DNA of 64,000 nucleotides, from NCBI GenBank assembly GCA_035526335.1, contig DATLCN010000003.1, positions 11,116-75,115 on the forward strand. The letters run 5' to 3'. The position numbers were made by a program, and so were the translations under genes. The DNA is from GCA-2861595 sp035526335. Lineage in GTDB: Bacteria > Actinomycetota > Acidimicrobiia > Acidimicrobiales > GCA-2861595. How positions within the stretch are numbered: the stretch's first letter is position 1; every line of letters begins with the position of its first letter. Under the pieces are notes generated by a model. It was not told the origin of the DNA. It worked only from the letters and a program-made list of their open reading frames with translations, and ran no database searches. This document shows, in pieces, positions 42,265-49,976 of the stretch.

Positions 42265-43481
42265 CCGGGTTCGCCGACATCGAGAAGGCCATCGCCGCCA
42301 TCGCCGGCGGCGACATGATCGTGGTCGTCGACGATCAGGACCGCGAGAACGAGGGCGACCTGATCCTGGCCGCGGAGCACGCCACACCGGAGAAGATCGC
42401 TTTCTTCGTGCGCCACACCTCCGGCGTGATCTGCATGCCGATGGAGGGCGACCGGCTCGACCGGCTCGGCCTGCCCCTGATGGTGGTGAACAACACCGAG
42501 TCCCAGCGCACCGCCTTCACCGTGAGCGTGGACTACCGCCCCGGCACCAGCACCGGCATCTCCGCCGCCGACCGTGCCACCACCATCCTGGCCCTGATCG
42601 ACCCGGCCACCGATCCTGCCGACCTGGCCAAGCCCGGCCACATCTTCCCCCTGCGCTACCGCACCGGTGGTGTCCTCAAGCGGGCCGGCCACACCGAGGC
42701 GGCGGTGGACCTGGCCCGGGCCGCCGGCCTGGTCCCGGCCGGCGTGCTGTGCGAGGTGGTCAAGGACGACGGCGAGATGGCCCGCCTGCCCGATTTGGAG
42801 GCCTTCACCCGGGAGCACGGCCTGCTCCTCATCTCCATCGCCGACCTCATCCGCTACCGGCGCCAGAACGACAAGCTGGTCAAGCGGGTGTCCGAGGCCA
42901 GGATCCCCACCGCCTATGGCGACTTCACCTGCTACGCCTACGAGTCGGTCATCAACGGCGACCAGCACGTGGCCTTCGTCAAAGGGGCGGTGCAAGGGGA
43001 GAGCAACGTGCTCGTCCGGGTGCACAGCGAGTGCCTCACGGGCGACGTCTTCGGCTCCAGGCGGTGCGACTGCGGATGGCAGCTGGAAGCGGCCATCAAG
43101 CGGGTGGCCGAGGAGGGGCTCGGCGTGGTCGTGTACCTGCGGGGACACGAGGGCAGGGGCATCGGGCTGGCCCACAAGCTGGCCGCCTATGCCCTCCAGG
43201 AGCAGGGCCGGGACACGGTAGACGCCAACCTCGACCTCGGCCTGCCCGTCGACAGCCGCGAGTACGGCATCGGGGCGCAGATCCTCGTCGACCTCGGGAT
43301 CACCACCATGCGCTACCTGACCAACAACCCCGCCAAGTACGGTGGGCTCGACGGTTTCGGCCTCGAGATGGTCGAGCGGGTGCCGCTGGAATCGGCGCCC
43401 AACTCCCACAACCACGCGTATCTCCGGACCAAGAGGGACCGGATGGGCCACTACCTGGAGGGCCTCGATGACGACCTATGA
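42261..43481 (+). CDS. ribBA: Dihydroxybutanone phosphate synthase / GTP cyclohydrolase II
   Basis: Bifunctional enzyme making both riboflavin precursors. The N-terminal RibB half has VVVDDQDRENEGDLILAAEH and FTVSVDYRPGTSTGISAADR; the C-terminal RibA half has VRVHSECLTGDVFGSRRCDC with the three zinc cysteines, YLRGHEGRGIGL and YLTNNPAKYGGLDGFGL. 406 aa. It overlaps ribE by ATGA and ribH by 14 bp. Confidence 0.97.
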   Translation: MTGFADIEKAIAAIAGGDMIVVVDDQDRENEGDLILAAEHATPEKIAFFVRHTSGVICMPMEGDRLDRLGLPLMVVNNTESQRTAFTVSVDYRPGTSTGISAADRATTILALIDPATDPADLAKPGHIFPLRYRTGGVLKRAGHTEAAVDLARAAGLVPAGVLCEVVKDDGEMARLPDLEAFTREHGLLLISIADLIRYRRQNDKLVKRVSEARIPTAYGDFTCYAYESVINGDQHVAFVKGAVQGESNVLVRVHSECLTGDVFGSRRCDCGWQLEAAIKRVAEEGLGVVVYLRGHEGRGIGLAHKLAAYALQEQGRDTVDANLDLGLPVDSREYGIGAQILVDLGITTMRYLTNNPAKYGGLDGFGLEMVERVPLESAPNSHNHAYLRTKRDRMGHYLEGLDDDL

Positions 43482-44034
43482 GGGTGGGCAGAGGGGTGAT
43501 GGAACGCGCATCGCCGTCGTCTGCAGCCGGTTCAACGAGTCGATCACCGAGCGCCTCCTGGCCGGCGCCCTCGACGGGCTGCGGGGCGCGGGCGTCGACG
43601 ACGGATCGATCACCGTGACCTGGGTACCTGGAGCCTTCGAGTTGCCCCTGGCCGCCCTCCGCCTCGCCGGCTCCGGTGAGTTCGACGCCGTCGTGTGCCT
43701 CGGTGCCGTCGTCCGCGGCGCCACCGGCCATTACGAGCAGGTGGCGGGCCAGTGCGCAGCGGGGATACAGCGGGCGCAGATGGACACCGGGGTCCCGGTG
43801 ATATTCGGGGTCCTCACCACCGACACAGTCGACCAGGCACTCGAGCGGGCCGGCGCCGGTGCCGGCGAGGCAGCCGGCTACGCCCGCACCGAGCACACTG
43901 AAGCCGAAGTTGCCCGGACGCCGGCCGGTGCCTCCGGCTCTCCGCCGCTCTCCAACAAGGGGTTCGAGGCGGCCATGGCCGCCCTGGAGATGTGCGACCT
44001 TCTCCGCCAGCTGCCCAAGAGCCCGCGGGCCTGA
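43468..44034 (+). CDS. ribH: 6,7-dimethyl-8-ribityllumazine synthase with an insertion
   Basis: Penultimate step of riboflavin synthesis; members form icosahedral or pentameric shells. RIAVVCSRFNESITERLLAG, VPGAFELPLAALRL, LGAVVRGATGHYEQVAGQ (catalytic His) and PVIFGVLTTDTVDQAL are canonical. Between DQALERAG and NKGFEAAMAALEM, where most family members have only a few residues, there is an extra stretch of roughly 25-30 residues (EAAGYARTEHTEAEVARTPA and onward). That makes the protein 188 aa instead of about 155-160. The insert lies before the last helix. Confidence 0.93.
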   Translation: MTTYEGGQRGDGTRIAVVCSRFNESITERLLAGALDGLRGAGVDDGSITVTWVPGAFELPLAALRLAGSGEFDAVVCLGAVVRGATGHYEQVAGQCAAGIQRAQMDTGVPVIFGVLTTDTVDQALERAGAGAGEAAGYARTEHTEAEVARTPAGASGSPPLSNKGFEAAMAALEMCDLLRQLPKSPRA

Positions 44035-44057
44035 GCGGCACGGCCACCGCTACCGAC

Positions 44058-44933
44058 ATGCTGCGCCTCGTGCTGCCGAAAGGCTCACTCGAAGCCGCCA
44101 CTCTCGAGCTCTTCGAGGCGGCCGACCTGCCGGTTCGCCGGAGCTCCTCGGTCGACTACCGCGCCACCATCCCAGATCCCCGGATCGTCGACGTGCGGAT
44201 CCTCCGGCCCCAGGAGATCCCCCGCTACATCGCCGAGGGCCTCTTCGACCTCGGCATCACCGGCCGCGACTGGATCGAGGAGACGGCCAGCGACGTGATC
44301 TCGCTGGGCGAGCTGCACTACTCGAAGGCGACGGCCCGCCCGGTCCAGGTGGTACTGGCCGTAGCCGAGGAGTCCCCGGTGGAGACGGTGTCCGACCTGC
44401 CGGCCGGCGCCCGCGTCCACACCGAGTATCCCGGGCTGACCCGGCGCTACCTGGAGAAGCACGGGGTCGAGGGCGAGGTCACGCTGTCCTACGGCGCCAC
44501 CGAGGCCAAGGTGCCCGAGATCGCCGACGCCGTGGTCGAGATCACCGAGACCGGCCGGGCCCTCAAGGCTGCCGGCCTGCGCATCGTGGACACTGTGCTG
44601 GTGTCCTTCACCGAGCTGATCGCCAACCCGGTGGCCTGCCAGGACCCGGCCAAGCGCCACGCCATGGACCAGGTGCTGACCCTGCTCCAGGGCACGCTCG
44701 AGGCACGGGGCAAGGTGCTGGTGAAGCTGAACGTCTCCGAGGCCGACCTGGCCGGCGTCATCGCCATCCTCCCCGCCCTGCGTTCCCCGAGCGTCTCCAA
44801 GCTGTTCGACGAGGACGCCTACGCGGTGGAGACGGTGGTCCCGAAGGCCGACATCAACACGCTCATCCCGGCGCTGAAGGACCACGGGGCCAGCGACATC
44901 ATCGAGCTACCGCTGGCCAAGATCGTCCATTGA
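44058..44933 (+). CDS. hisG: ATP phosphoribosyltransferase
   Basis: First enzyme of histidine synthesis. From ATG 44058 (MLRLVLPKGSLEAATLELFE) the 291-aa protein is the long, allosteric form: the catalytic part has GLFDLGITGRDWIEE and DAVVEITETGRALKAAGLRI, and the C-terminal ~75 residues (VLVKLNVSEADLAGVIAILP to IIELPLAKIVH) form the ACT-like regulatory domain. hisE, often next to hisG in Actinobacteria, is not adjacent. Follows ribH by 23 bp; the stop overlaps the cold-shock gene start (TTGA). Confidence 0.95.
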   Translation: MLRLVLPKGSLEAATLELFEAADLPVRRSSSVDYRATIPDPRIVDVRILRPQEIPRYIAEGLFDLGITGRDWIEETASDVISLGELHYSKATARPVQVVLAVAEESPVETVSDLPAGARVHTEYPGLTRRYLEKHGVEGEVTLSYGATEAKVPEIADAVVEITETGRALKAAGLRIVDTVLVSFTELIANPVACQDPAKRHAMDQVLTLLQGTLEARGKVLVKLNVSEADLAGVIAILPALRSPSVSKLFDEDAYAVETVVPKADINTLIPALKDHGASDIIELPLAKIVH

Positions 44934-45133
44934 GCGGGGGCCGCGGCCGGGTGGCCGAGTTCGACGACCACAAGGGCTATGGCTGGATCGAGGATTCAGC
45001 CGGCCGGCGCCTCTTCTTCCACTGCACCGCCATCGCCGATGGCTCACGCACCATCACCGCCGGCGCGAGTGTCGCCTTCGAGGTGGTCGAGGGCCGGATG
45101 GGCGCCGAGGCCACCGACATCTCCGCGGCCTGA
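44930..45133 (+). CDS. Cold-shock-domain RNA-binding protein
   Basis: 67 aa. GRVAEFDDHKGYGWIEDSAG contains an RNP1-like KGYGWI, and RLFFHCTAIADG an RNP2-like motif, so this is a single cold-shock domain. The acidic loop and lack of the usual KWFN start set it apart from CspA. TTG 44930 overlaps the hisG stop (TTGA); GTG 44951 is a shorter alternative. Tight coupling to hisG is unusual for such a gene. A hairpin at 45133-45152 follows. Confidence 0.8.
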   Translation: MSGGRGRVAEFDDHKGYGWIEDSAGRRLFFHCTAIADGSRTITAGASVAFEVVEGRMGAEATDISAA

Positions 45134-45152
45134 GGGGCCGCCAGAGGCCCCT
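45133..45152. terminator. Hairpin between converging genes
   Basis: AGGGGCC (45133-45139), loop GCCAGA, GGCCCCT (45146-45152) between the cold-shock gene and the minus-strand DUF1844 gene. It may end transcription from both sides, though no T tract follows. Confidence 0.45.
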
Positions 45153-45165
45153 GGGCGGGACGATC

Positions 45166-45576
45166 TCAGCTGGGCTGAGTGCCCGCCTTCATCTGCACGA
45201 AGGCCAGTCGGAGCTGGGTGAGGCCCTCCTTGAGCTGCTCCTCCTCCTGGCCCAGGCGGCCGGCGAGGCCCTCCACGACGGCTCCGAGGGCGTCGATGGC
45301 GAGCTGGGCCTGGGCCAGCTGGGGCGGCGTGAGCGACAGGTGCAGCGCGGCGAGCTCGAACAGCCCGTAGGCGTGATTGGCCACGACCAGCTCGGCGGGC
45401 GTCTCGGCCAGCTGGCGGCGCAGCTCGAGCATCTTCGCCTCCATCTCGGCCTCGGTCGGCTCAGGCCCGCTGCCCCGGCCGGTCGGTGCGCCCGCCGGCG
45501 GGGGCGGGGGCGAGGCGGGAGGTGGCTCGGCGCCGCCGACCGGCCGTTCTCCGCCGGGTGTCCAGATGGTGCTCAT
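45166..45576 (-). CDS. DUF1844-family protein
   Basis: 136 aa from ATG 45576; the open frame continues 20 codons upstream but the -10-like box fits the ATG. The N-terminal third is Pro/Gly-rich (low complexity); the C-terminal ~80 residues (ELRRQLAETPAELVVANHAY, AQAQLAIDALGAVVEGLAGR, EEEQLKEGLTQLRLAFVQMK) match the helical DUF1844 domain. Genes of this family often lie next to infC in Actinobacteria, as here, divergently. Function unknown. Confidence 0.78.
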   Translation of the reverse strand: MSTIWTPGGERPVGGAEPPPASPPPPPAGAPTGRGSGPEPTEAEMEAKMLELRRQLAETPAELVVANHAYGLFELAALHLSLTPPQLAQAQLAIDALGAVVEGLAGRLGQEEEQLKEGLTQLRLAFVQMKAGTQPS

Positions 45577-45583
45577 CGCTGGT

Positions 45584-45589
45584 ACCCTA
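45584..45589 (-). promoter_or_regulatory. Likely -10 box of the DUF1844 gene (TAGGGT, minus strand)
   Basis: TAGGGT on the minus strand ends 7 nt before ATG 45576, predicting a leaderless mRNA. Confidence 0.45.
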
Positions 45590-45676
45590 ACCACAAACCA
45601 AGAACGGGAAGCGGGGCCAGAACCATCGGTCCCCACCCGGCCATCCGATCCGTCGGGCGTGCCGGGTCGAATGGCC

Positions 45677-45726
45677 GCCAGGGGCGGGCGTTGCTTCCGA
45701 CGCCTGCCCTTGGCGCGTCAAGGGCA
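45677..45726 (+). promoter_or_regulatory. infC leader with two mutually exclusive hairpins
   Basis: Hairpin A pairs 45677-45691 with 45700-45714 (15 bp counting two G-U pairs, 8-nt loop). Hairpin B pairs TGCCCTT (45705-45711) with AAGGGCA (45720-45726). They share 45705-45711, so only one can form. B ends 6 nt before the infC Shine-Dalgarno (AAGGAG, 45733-45738). This could switch expression of infC-rpmI-rplT, perhaps by ribosomal protein L20 as in other bacteria. Confidence 0.5.
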
Positions 45727-45747
45727 CCAATTAAGGAGTGATGCCGC

Positions 45748-46491
45748 ATCGCCGCAGGGACCGCCGCCGAGACCAGGATCAACGACCGGATCAGAGCTCG
45801 TGAGGTGCGTCTCATAGACGCAGACGGGGCGCAATTGGGGATCAAGACGCTTCCCGACGCCCTGCTCATCGCTCGAGATGCTGATCTGGATCTGGTGGAG
45901 GTGGCACCGATGGCCAATCCTCCGGTGTGTCGGATCATGGACTACAGCCGGTTCAAGTACGAGACCGAGCAGAAGGCCAAGGAGTCGAGGCGCAAGACCA
46001 CCAACATCAGCGTCAAGGAGATGAAGTACCGGCCGAAGATCGGGCCCGGGGACTTCGAGACGAAGACACGTCAGGTGGCCAAGTTCCTCGGGCAGGGCCA
46101 CAAGGTGAAGATCACGATCATGTTCCGCGGCCGTGAGATGAGCCATCAGGAGCTGGGCCTGAAGATCCTCAACCGGGTAGCCGAGGAGGTCGGTCCGATG
46201 GCCAAGGTTGAGCAGTCCCCCAAGGTCGACGGTCGCAACATGGTGATGATCCTCGGTCCCGACAAGAGAGCCAAGCCACCGGCCCCGCCCGCGGCATCCA
46301 GCGCCAACGGTTCGACACCCCCGCCAACAGCCGGGGAAGCGGCTGCCGCAGCACCGCCGGCAGAGCAAGAGTTGCCGGCGTCGCCGGCAACAGAGCACAC
46401 GGCGCCGGCGGAGCCGGCACCGACCGAACAACCAGCACCGCCAGAAGATGTCCCGGAGACCGCCGTACCAGTAGCCACGCAGGAGGCCTGA
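45748..46491 (+). CDS. infC: Translation initiation factor IF-3, AUC start
   Basis: Binds the 30S subunit and checks start codons. The conserved INDRIRAREVRLIDADG at the N-terminus is only included if translation begins upstream of GTG 45805. The frame closes at TGA 45739, and the only sensible start is ATC 45748, 9 nt after AAGGAG; AUU/AUC starts are a known IF-3 autoregulation device. Further motifs: VEVAPMANPPVCRIMDYSRF, KEMKYRPKIGPGDFETK, VKITIMFRGREMSHQELG. The ~75-residue tail is Ala/Pro/Glu-rich and low complexity. About 247 aa. rpmI follows 3 bp later. Confidence 0.9.
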   Translation: MAAGTAAETRINDRIRAREVRLIDADGAQLGIKTLPDALLIARDADLDLVEVAPMANPPVCRIMDYSRFKYETEQKAKESRRKTTNISVKEMKYRPKIGPGDFETKTRQVAKFLGQGHKVKITIMFRGREMSHQELGLKILNRVAEEVGPMAKVEQSPKVDGRNMVMILGPDKRAKPPAPPAASSANGSTPPPTAGEAAAAAPPAEQELPASPATEHTAPAEPAPTEQPAPPEDVPETAVPVATQEA

Positions 46492-46494
46492 GCA

Positions 46495-46689
46495 ATGCCC
46501 AAGATGAAGACCGACCGGGGCGCGGCCAAGCGCTTCAAGGTCACCGGTACCGGCAAGATCATGCGCCGCAAGGCCTTCCGCGCCCACCTTCTGGAGAAGA
46601 AGTCGTCTGTCCGTACCCGCAGGCTGGGACGCGAGGCCGAGCTCACCGGGGGCGACCGCAAGCAGATCAAGCGACTACTGGGCCTCTGA
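46495..46689 (+). CDS. rpmI: 50S ribosomal protein L35
   Basis: 64-aa basic protein: MPKMKTDRGAAKRFKVTGTG and RRKAFRAHLLEKKSSVRTRR are diagnostic. A full Shine-Dalgarno AGGAGG (46481-46486) lies at the end of infC, 8 nt before the ATG. Middle gene of infC-rpmI-rplT. Confidence 0.98.
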   Translation: MPKMKTDRGAAKRFKVTGTGKIMRRKAFRAHLLEKKSSVRTRRLGREAELTGGDRKQIKRLLGL

Positions 46690-46731
46690 GCCCGCGGCAA
46701 GCAACGAGAGCCCAGGAACGAGGGAGCACAC

Positions 46732-47088
46732 ATGGCAAGGGTCAAACGCGCGGTACACGCCCGCAAGCACCGCAAGGCGGTTCTGGAGCAGGCGCAGGGG
46801 TACTACGGCAACAAGAGCCGCAGCTTCCGCGCCGCCAACGAGCAGGTCATGCATTCACTGCAGTACGCCCGGCGGGATCGTCGGGCGAAGAAGGGCGACT
46901 TCCGCCAGCTCTGGATCCAGCGCATCAACGCCGCAGCCAGGCAGAACGGCATGAGCTACAGCCGGTTCATCTCCGGGCTGCGGGTGGCGGAGATCGACGT
47001 CGACCGGAAGGTTCTGGCCGATCTCGCCGTCACCGATCCCGCCGCCTTCGCCGGACTGGTCAAGCTGGCTTCGGAGGCCGGGAGCTGA
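46732..47088 (+). CDS. rplT: 50S ribosomal protein L20
   Basis: 118-aa protein with MARVKRAVHARKHRKAVLEQ, GYYGNKSRSFRAANEQVMHS and RLWIQRIN-like QLWIQRINAAARQNGMSYSR. It binds 23S rRNA early in assembly and, in several bacteria, represses its own operon, a candidate partner for the infC leader hairpins. AGGGAG precedes ATG 46732. Its stop overlaps the CTG start of the next gene. Confidence 0.98.
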   Translation: MARVKRAVHARKHRKAVLEQAQGYYGNKSRSFRAANEQVMHSLQYARRDRRAKKGDFRQLWIQRINAAARQNGMSYSRFISGLRVAEIDVDRKVLADLAVTDPAAFAGLVKLASEAGS

Positions 47089-47897
47089 GCAGAGAGCTTC
47101 TGGGTTTCCGAAGCCCGAAGGTCCAGCACCTGCGCCGCCTGGTCAGCCGTCGGCCCGTGCGGGAGCAGGAGCACACCTTCGTGGTGGAGGGGACCAAAGC
47201 TCTTCGCGAAGCTCTCGATTCGGGTGCGAAGATCCACGCCGTCTACGCCGCTCCAGCTGCCCCACCCGACATCGTCGAGCAGGCGGTGGCCGCTGGTGCC
47301 GTCGTCCACCACGTCGAGTCCGGGGTGGTCGAGCGGGTGGCACCGACGGTGACTCCGCAGCCGGTCCTGGCCGTGGCCGAGCAGGTCCACGTCGGCCTCG
47401 ACGCGCTGGCGGATGCAAGCCTGCTCGTGATCGCGGTCGACATCGCCGATCCCGGGAACCTCGGCAGCGTCATGCGCAGCGCCGAGGCCGCCGGTGCCGC
47501 CGGTGTGGTGTGTTGCGGCTCCTCGGTGGACGTCTACAACCCCAAGACCGTCCGCGCCTCCGCCGGGGCCATGTTCCACCTGCGCGTCGCCGTGGCGGGG
47601 GATCCCGTCGAGGTGCTGCACCGCGTAGGAGGATGGGGCGTGCTCCGTCTGGGTGCAGTCGCACGGGGAGGCACCGACCACACCGAGGTCGACCTGTGCC
47701 GGCGTGTGGCGCTGGTCATCGGGAGCGAGGCTGCCGGCCTGGCCCCCGAGGTGCTCGAGGAGGGCGTCGACCAGCTCGTCACCATCCCGATGTCCGGACA
47801 GGCCGAGTCGCTCAACGCCGGCGTGGCCGCCGCCGTGTTGTGCTTCGAGGTGGCCCGTCAGCGCAGGGCACAGGAGGTTCTCGCCGGTGGATCTTGA
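47085..47897 (+). CDS. rRNA 2'-O-methyltransferase, SpoU/TrmH family
   Basis: Knotted methyltransferase likely acting on 23S rRNA. The C-terminal SpoU domain has VIAVDIADPGNLGSVMRSAE (motif 1), RRVALVIGSEAAGLAPEV (motif 2) and IPMSGQAESLNAGVAAAVLC (motif 3). The N-terminal substrate domain, SPKVQHLRRLVSRRPVREQE then FVVEGTKALREAL, needs a start upstream of GTG 47157; the only candidate is CTG 47085, which has GGAGG at 7 nt and overlaps the rplT stop as CTGA. About 270 aa. The neighbourhood (rplT, pheS) is typical. Confidence 0.88.
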   Translation: MSRELLGFRSPKVQHLRRLVSRRPVREQEHTFVVEGTKALREALDSGAKIHAVYAAPAAPPDIVEQAVAAGAVVHHVESGVVERVAPTVTPQPVLAVAEQVHVGLDALADASLLVIAVDIADPGNLGSVMRSAEAAGAAGVVCCGSSVDVYNPKTVRASAGAMFHLRVAVAGDPVEVLHRVGGWGVLRLGAVARGGTDHTEVDLCRRVALVIGSEAAGLAPEVLEEGVDQLVTIPMSGQAESLNAGVAAAVLCFEVARQRRAQEVLAGGS

Positions 47898-48930
47898 CTC
47901 GCTGCCGGATGCGGTCCTGGTCCTCGGCCCGGACCGCTCGATCACCGGGGCCAACACCGCGGCCGCCGGCCTCACGGGTCACCCGGTGCAGGCGCTGGTC
48001 GACCGGCCCGTCTCCCTGCTCGAACCGAGGGGCAAGGACGGCCAGCCGCTCCTGACCGACTGGCACCGATCGGCCCGCCTGCGCTCGGTTTGGATGGTGC
48101 CAGAGCGTCTGGCCACCATCCGGCGGGCCAACGGTGACGACATCAACACCTACGCGGTGGGTCGCTACCAGCGTGGTGAGGCCGGTGAGATCGCCGGCCT
48201 GGTGCTCTCTCTCCGGCTGGCGGGGCCGAGGCGGGACCAGGCCGCCACCGGCATCGAGATCGTCTCCACGGTCAGCCATGAGCTGCGTTCACCGCTCACC
48301 TCGGTAAAGGGATACACCAGCCTGCTGTTGAGCCGCTGGGACCGGCTGCGCGACGACCAGAAGAAGATGATGCTGGAGCAGGTCAACCACGATGCCGACC
48401 GGGTGACCCGCCTCATCACCGAGTTGCTCGACATCAGCCGCCTCGAGTCCGGCCGGCTGGTGCTGCACCGTCAGATGGTCGACGTCGGCGAGCTGGCGGC
48501 GTCGGTGGTCGGCAAGGTCAAGATGGAGTACCCGGATCTGGAGTGCGTGATGGCGTTCCCGGAGACCTTTCCCGAGGTCTACGCCGATGCCGACAAGATC
48601 GTCCAGGTACTCACCAACCTGGTGGAGAACGCCTGCAAGTACGCCTCGCCGGTGGGTCTGCGGATGGAGGCATCGGTCACCGACGACGACGTCTCTCTGG
48701 CCGTGCGGGACCGTGGCGAAGGCTTCCCGGAACCCGACCTCGCCAAGGTGTTCACCAAGTTCTTCCGCCGGGCCGAGACCCGCCCTACCGGCTCGGGCCT
48801 CGGGCTGTGGATCAGCCGCGGCCTGGTGGAGGCCCACGGCGGCAAGCTCGAAGCCGACTCCGTGCCGGGGGAGGGATCGGTCTTCCGCTTCACCCTGCCC
48901 CGCCACACTTTTGAGGAGTCGCACCCGTGA
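47887..48930 (+). CDS. Soluble PAS-containing sensor histidine kinase, orphan
   Basis: 347 aa from GTG 47887, overlapping the methyltransferase gene by 11 bp. A PAS-like domain (DAVLVLGPDRSITGANTAAA to about 110) leads into HisKA with the phospho-acceptor His131 (STVSHELRSPLTSVKGY), then the ATPase: N box TNLVENACKYAS, G1 VRDRGEGFPEPD and G2 TGSGLGLWISRGL. No membrane segment is visible, so it is cytosolic. No response regulator gene is in the window. It overlaps pheS by GTGA. Confidence 0.9.
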   Translation: MDLDSLPDAVLVLGPDRSITGANTAAAGLTGHPVQALVDRPVSLLEPRGKDGQPLLTDWHRSARLRSVWMVPERLATIRRANGDDINTYAVGRYQRGEAGEIAGLVLSLRLAGPRRDQAATGIEIVSTVSHELRSPLTSVKGYTSLLLSRWDRLRDDQKKMMLEQVNHDADRVTRLITELLDISRLESGRLVLHRQMVDVGELAASVVGKVKMEYPDLECVMAFPETFPEVYADADKIVQVLTNLVENACKYASPVGLRMEASVTDDDVSLAVRDRGEGFPEPDLAKVFTKFFRRAETRPTGSGLGLWISRGLVEAHGGKLEADSVPGEGSVFRFTLPRHTFEESHP

Positions 48931-49976
48931 CCGGGGGCACCGGGGGGGAGCCGGCGCTGACCGCTCTGGTCGATTCGGGTGTGGTGCGGCTCGAAACGGC
49001 GGTCACACCCGACGAGCTGGCCTCGGCCGAAGCCGAGCTGCTGGGCAAGAAGTCCGAGCTGGCGGCGCACCAGCAGAGCCTGGGCCGTCTCCCTCCCGAG
49101 GAGCGCAAAGAGGCAGGGCGTCTGGTCAACGAGGCCCGCCAGGCCCTCCAGCAGGCAGCGGAGCGGGTTCGTGAAAGGGTCGATGCCGCCGACCGGGCCC
49201 GCCGGCTGGCCGAAGAACGGCTGGACCTGACCGAGGTCACCCCCGGTCCCCGCCGGGGACACCTCAACCTGGTCACCCAGACCCGGGACGAGCTGGAAGA
49301 CGTGTTCGTCGGCATGGGCTACACGGTGGCCGAGGGGCCCGAGGTCGAGACCGACTGGCACAACTTCGAGGCCCTCAACATGCCCGTGGCCCACCCCGCC
49401 CGCAGCGGCCATGACACGCTGTATCTCGACTGGGGCCCGCCGGAGTCGACCCTGCTGAGGACCCAGACCTCTCCCGTGCAGATCCGGGTGATGCAGGACA
49501 CTCCGCCGCCGATCTACTCGGTGATGCCGGGCAAGGTGTACCGCAAGGACACACCGGACGCCCGCCACACTCCTTCGTTCAGCCAGATCGAGGGGCTGGT
49601 CGTCGACCGGAACATCACGTTCGGCGATCTGGCCGGCACCATCGGCTCCTTCACCGCCGCTTACTTCGGGGCCTCCATCCAGTCCCGGCTGCGGCCCGCC
49701 TACTTCCCCTTCACCGAGCCTTCGGCCGAGTTCGAGATCACCTGCACCATCTGCGAGGGAAGGGGCTGTCGCACCTGCTCGGGTACGGGCTGGATCGAGC
49801 TGGGCGGCTGCGGCATGGTCCACCCGAACGTGCTTGCCAATGTCGGCATCGACGCCGAGGAGTGGTCCGGTTTCGCTTTCGGCTTCGGCATCGACCGCTG
49901 CGCGCAGATGCGCCACGGCCTGTCCGACATGCGGGTCCTGCTCGACAACGACATCCGCTTCATCTCCCAGTTCTGA
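48927..49976 (+). CDS. pheS: Phenylalanyl-tRNA synthetase alpha subunit
   Basis: 349 aa. A coiled-coil arm (residues ~20-90) precedes the class II catalytic core: motif 1 region GPEVETDWHNFEALNMP, motif 2 RTQTSPVQIRVM with FSQIEGLVVD, and motif 3 near GFAFGFGIDRCAQMRHGL. CTICEGRGCRTCSGTGWIEL has four cysteines that could bind zinc, a feature of one PheS subgroup. It begins at GTG 48927 within the kinase stop; the stop overlaps pheT (TGATG). Confidence 0.97.
   Translation: MTGGTGGEPALTALVDSGVVRLETAVTPDELASAEAELLGKKSELAAHQQSLGRLPPEERKEAGRLVNEARQALQQAAERVRERVDAADRARRLAEERLDLTEVTPGPRRGHLNLVTQTRDELEDVFVGMGYTVAEGPEVETDWHNFEALNMPVAHPARSGHDTLYLDWGPPESTLLRTQTSPVQIRVMQDTPPPIYSVMPGKVYRKDTPDARHTPSFSQIEGLVVDRNITFGDLAGTIGSFTAAYFGASIQSRLRPAYFPFTEPSAEFEITCTICEGRGCRTCSGTGWIELGGCGMVHPNVLANVGIDAEEWSGFAFGFGIDRCAQMRHGLSDMRVLLDNDIRFISQF

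Noticed and set aside
45741..45803. ATG 45741 as the infC start
   Set aside because: It is out of frame with IF-3 (a 20-codon Arg-rich ORF) and only 2 nt from the Shine-Dalgarno.
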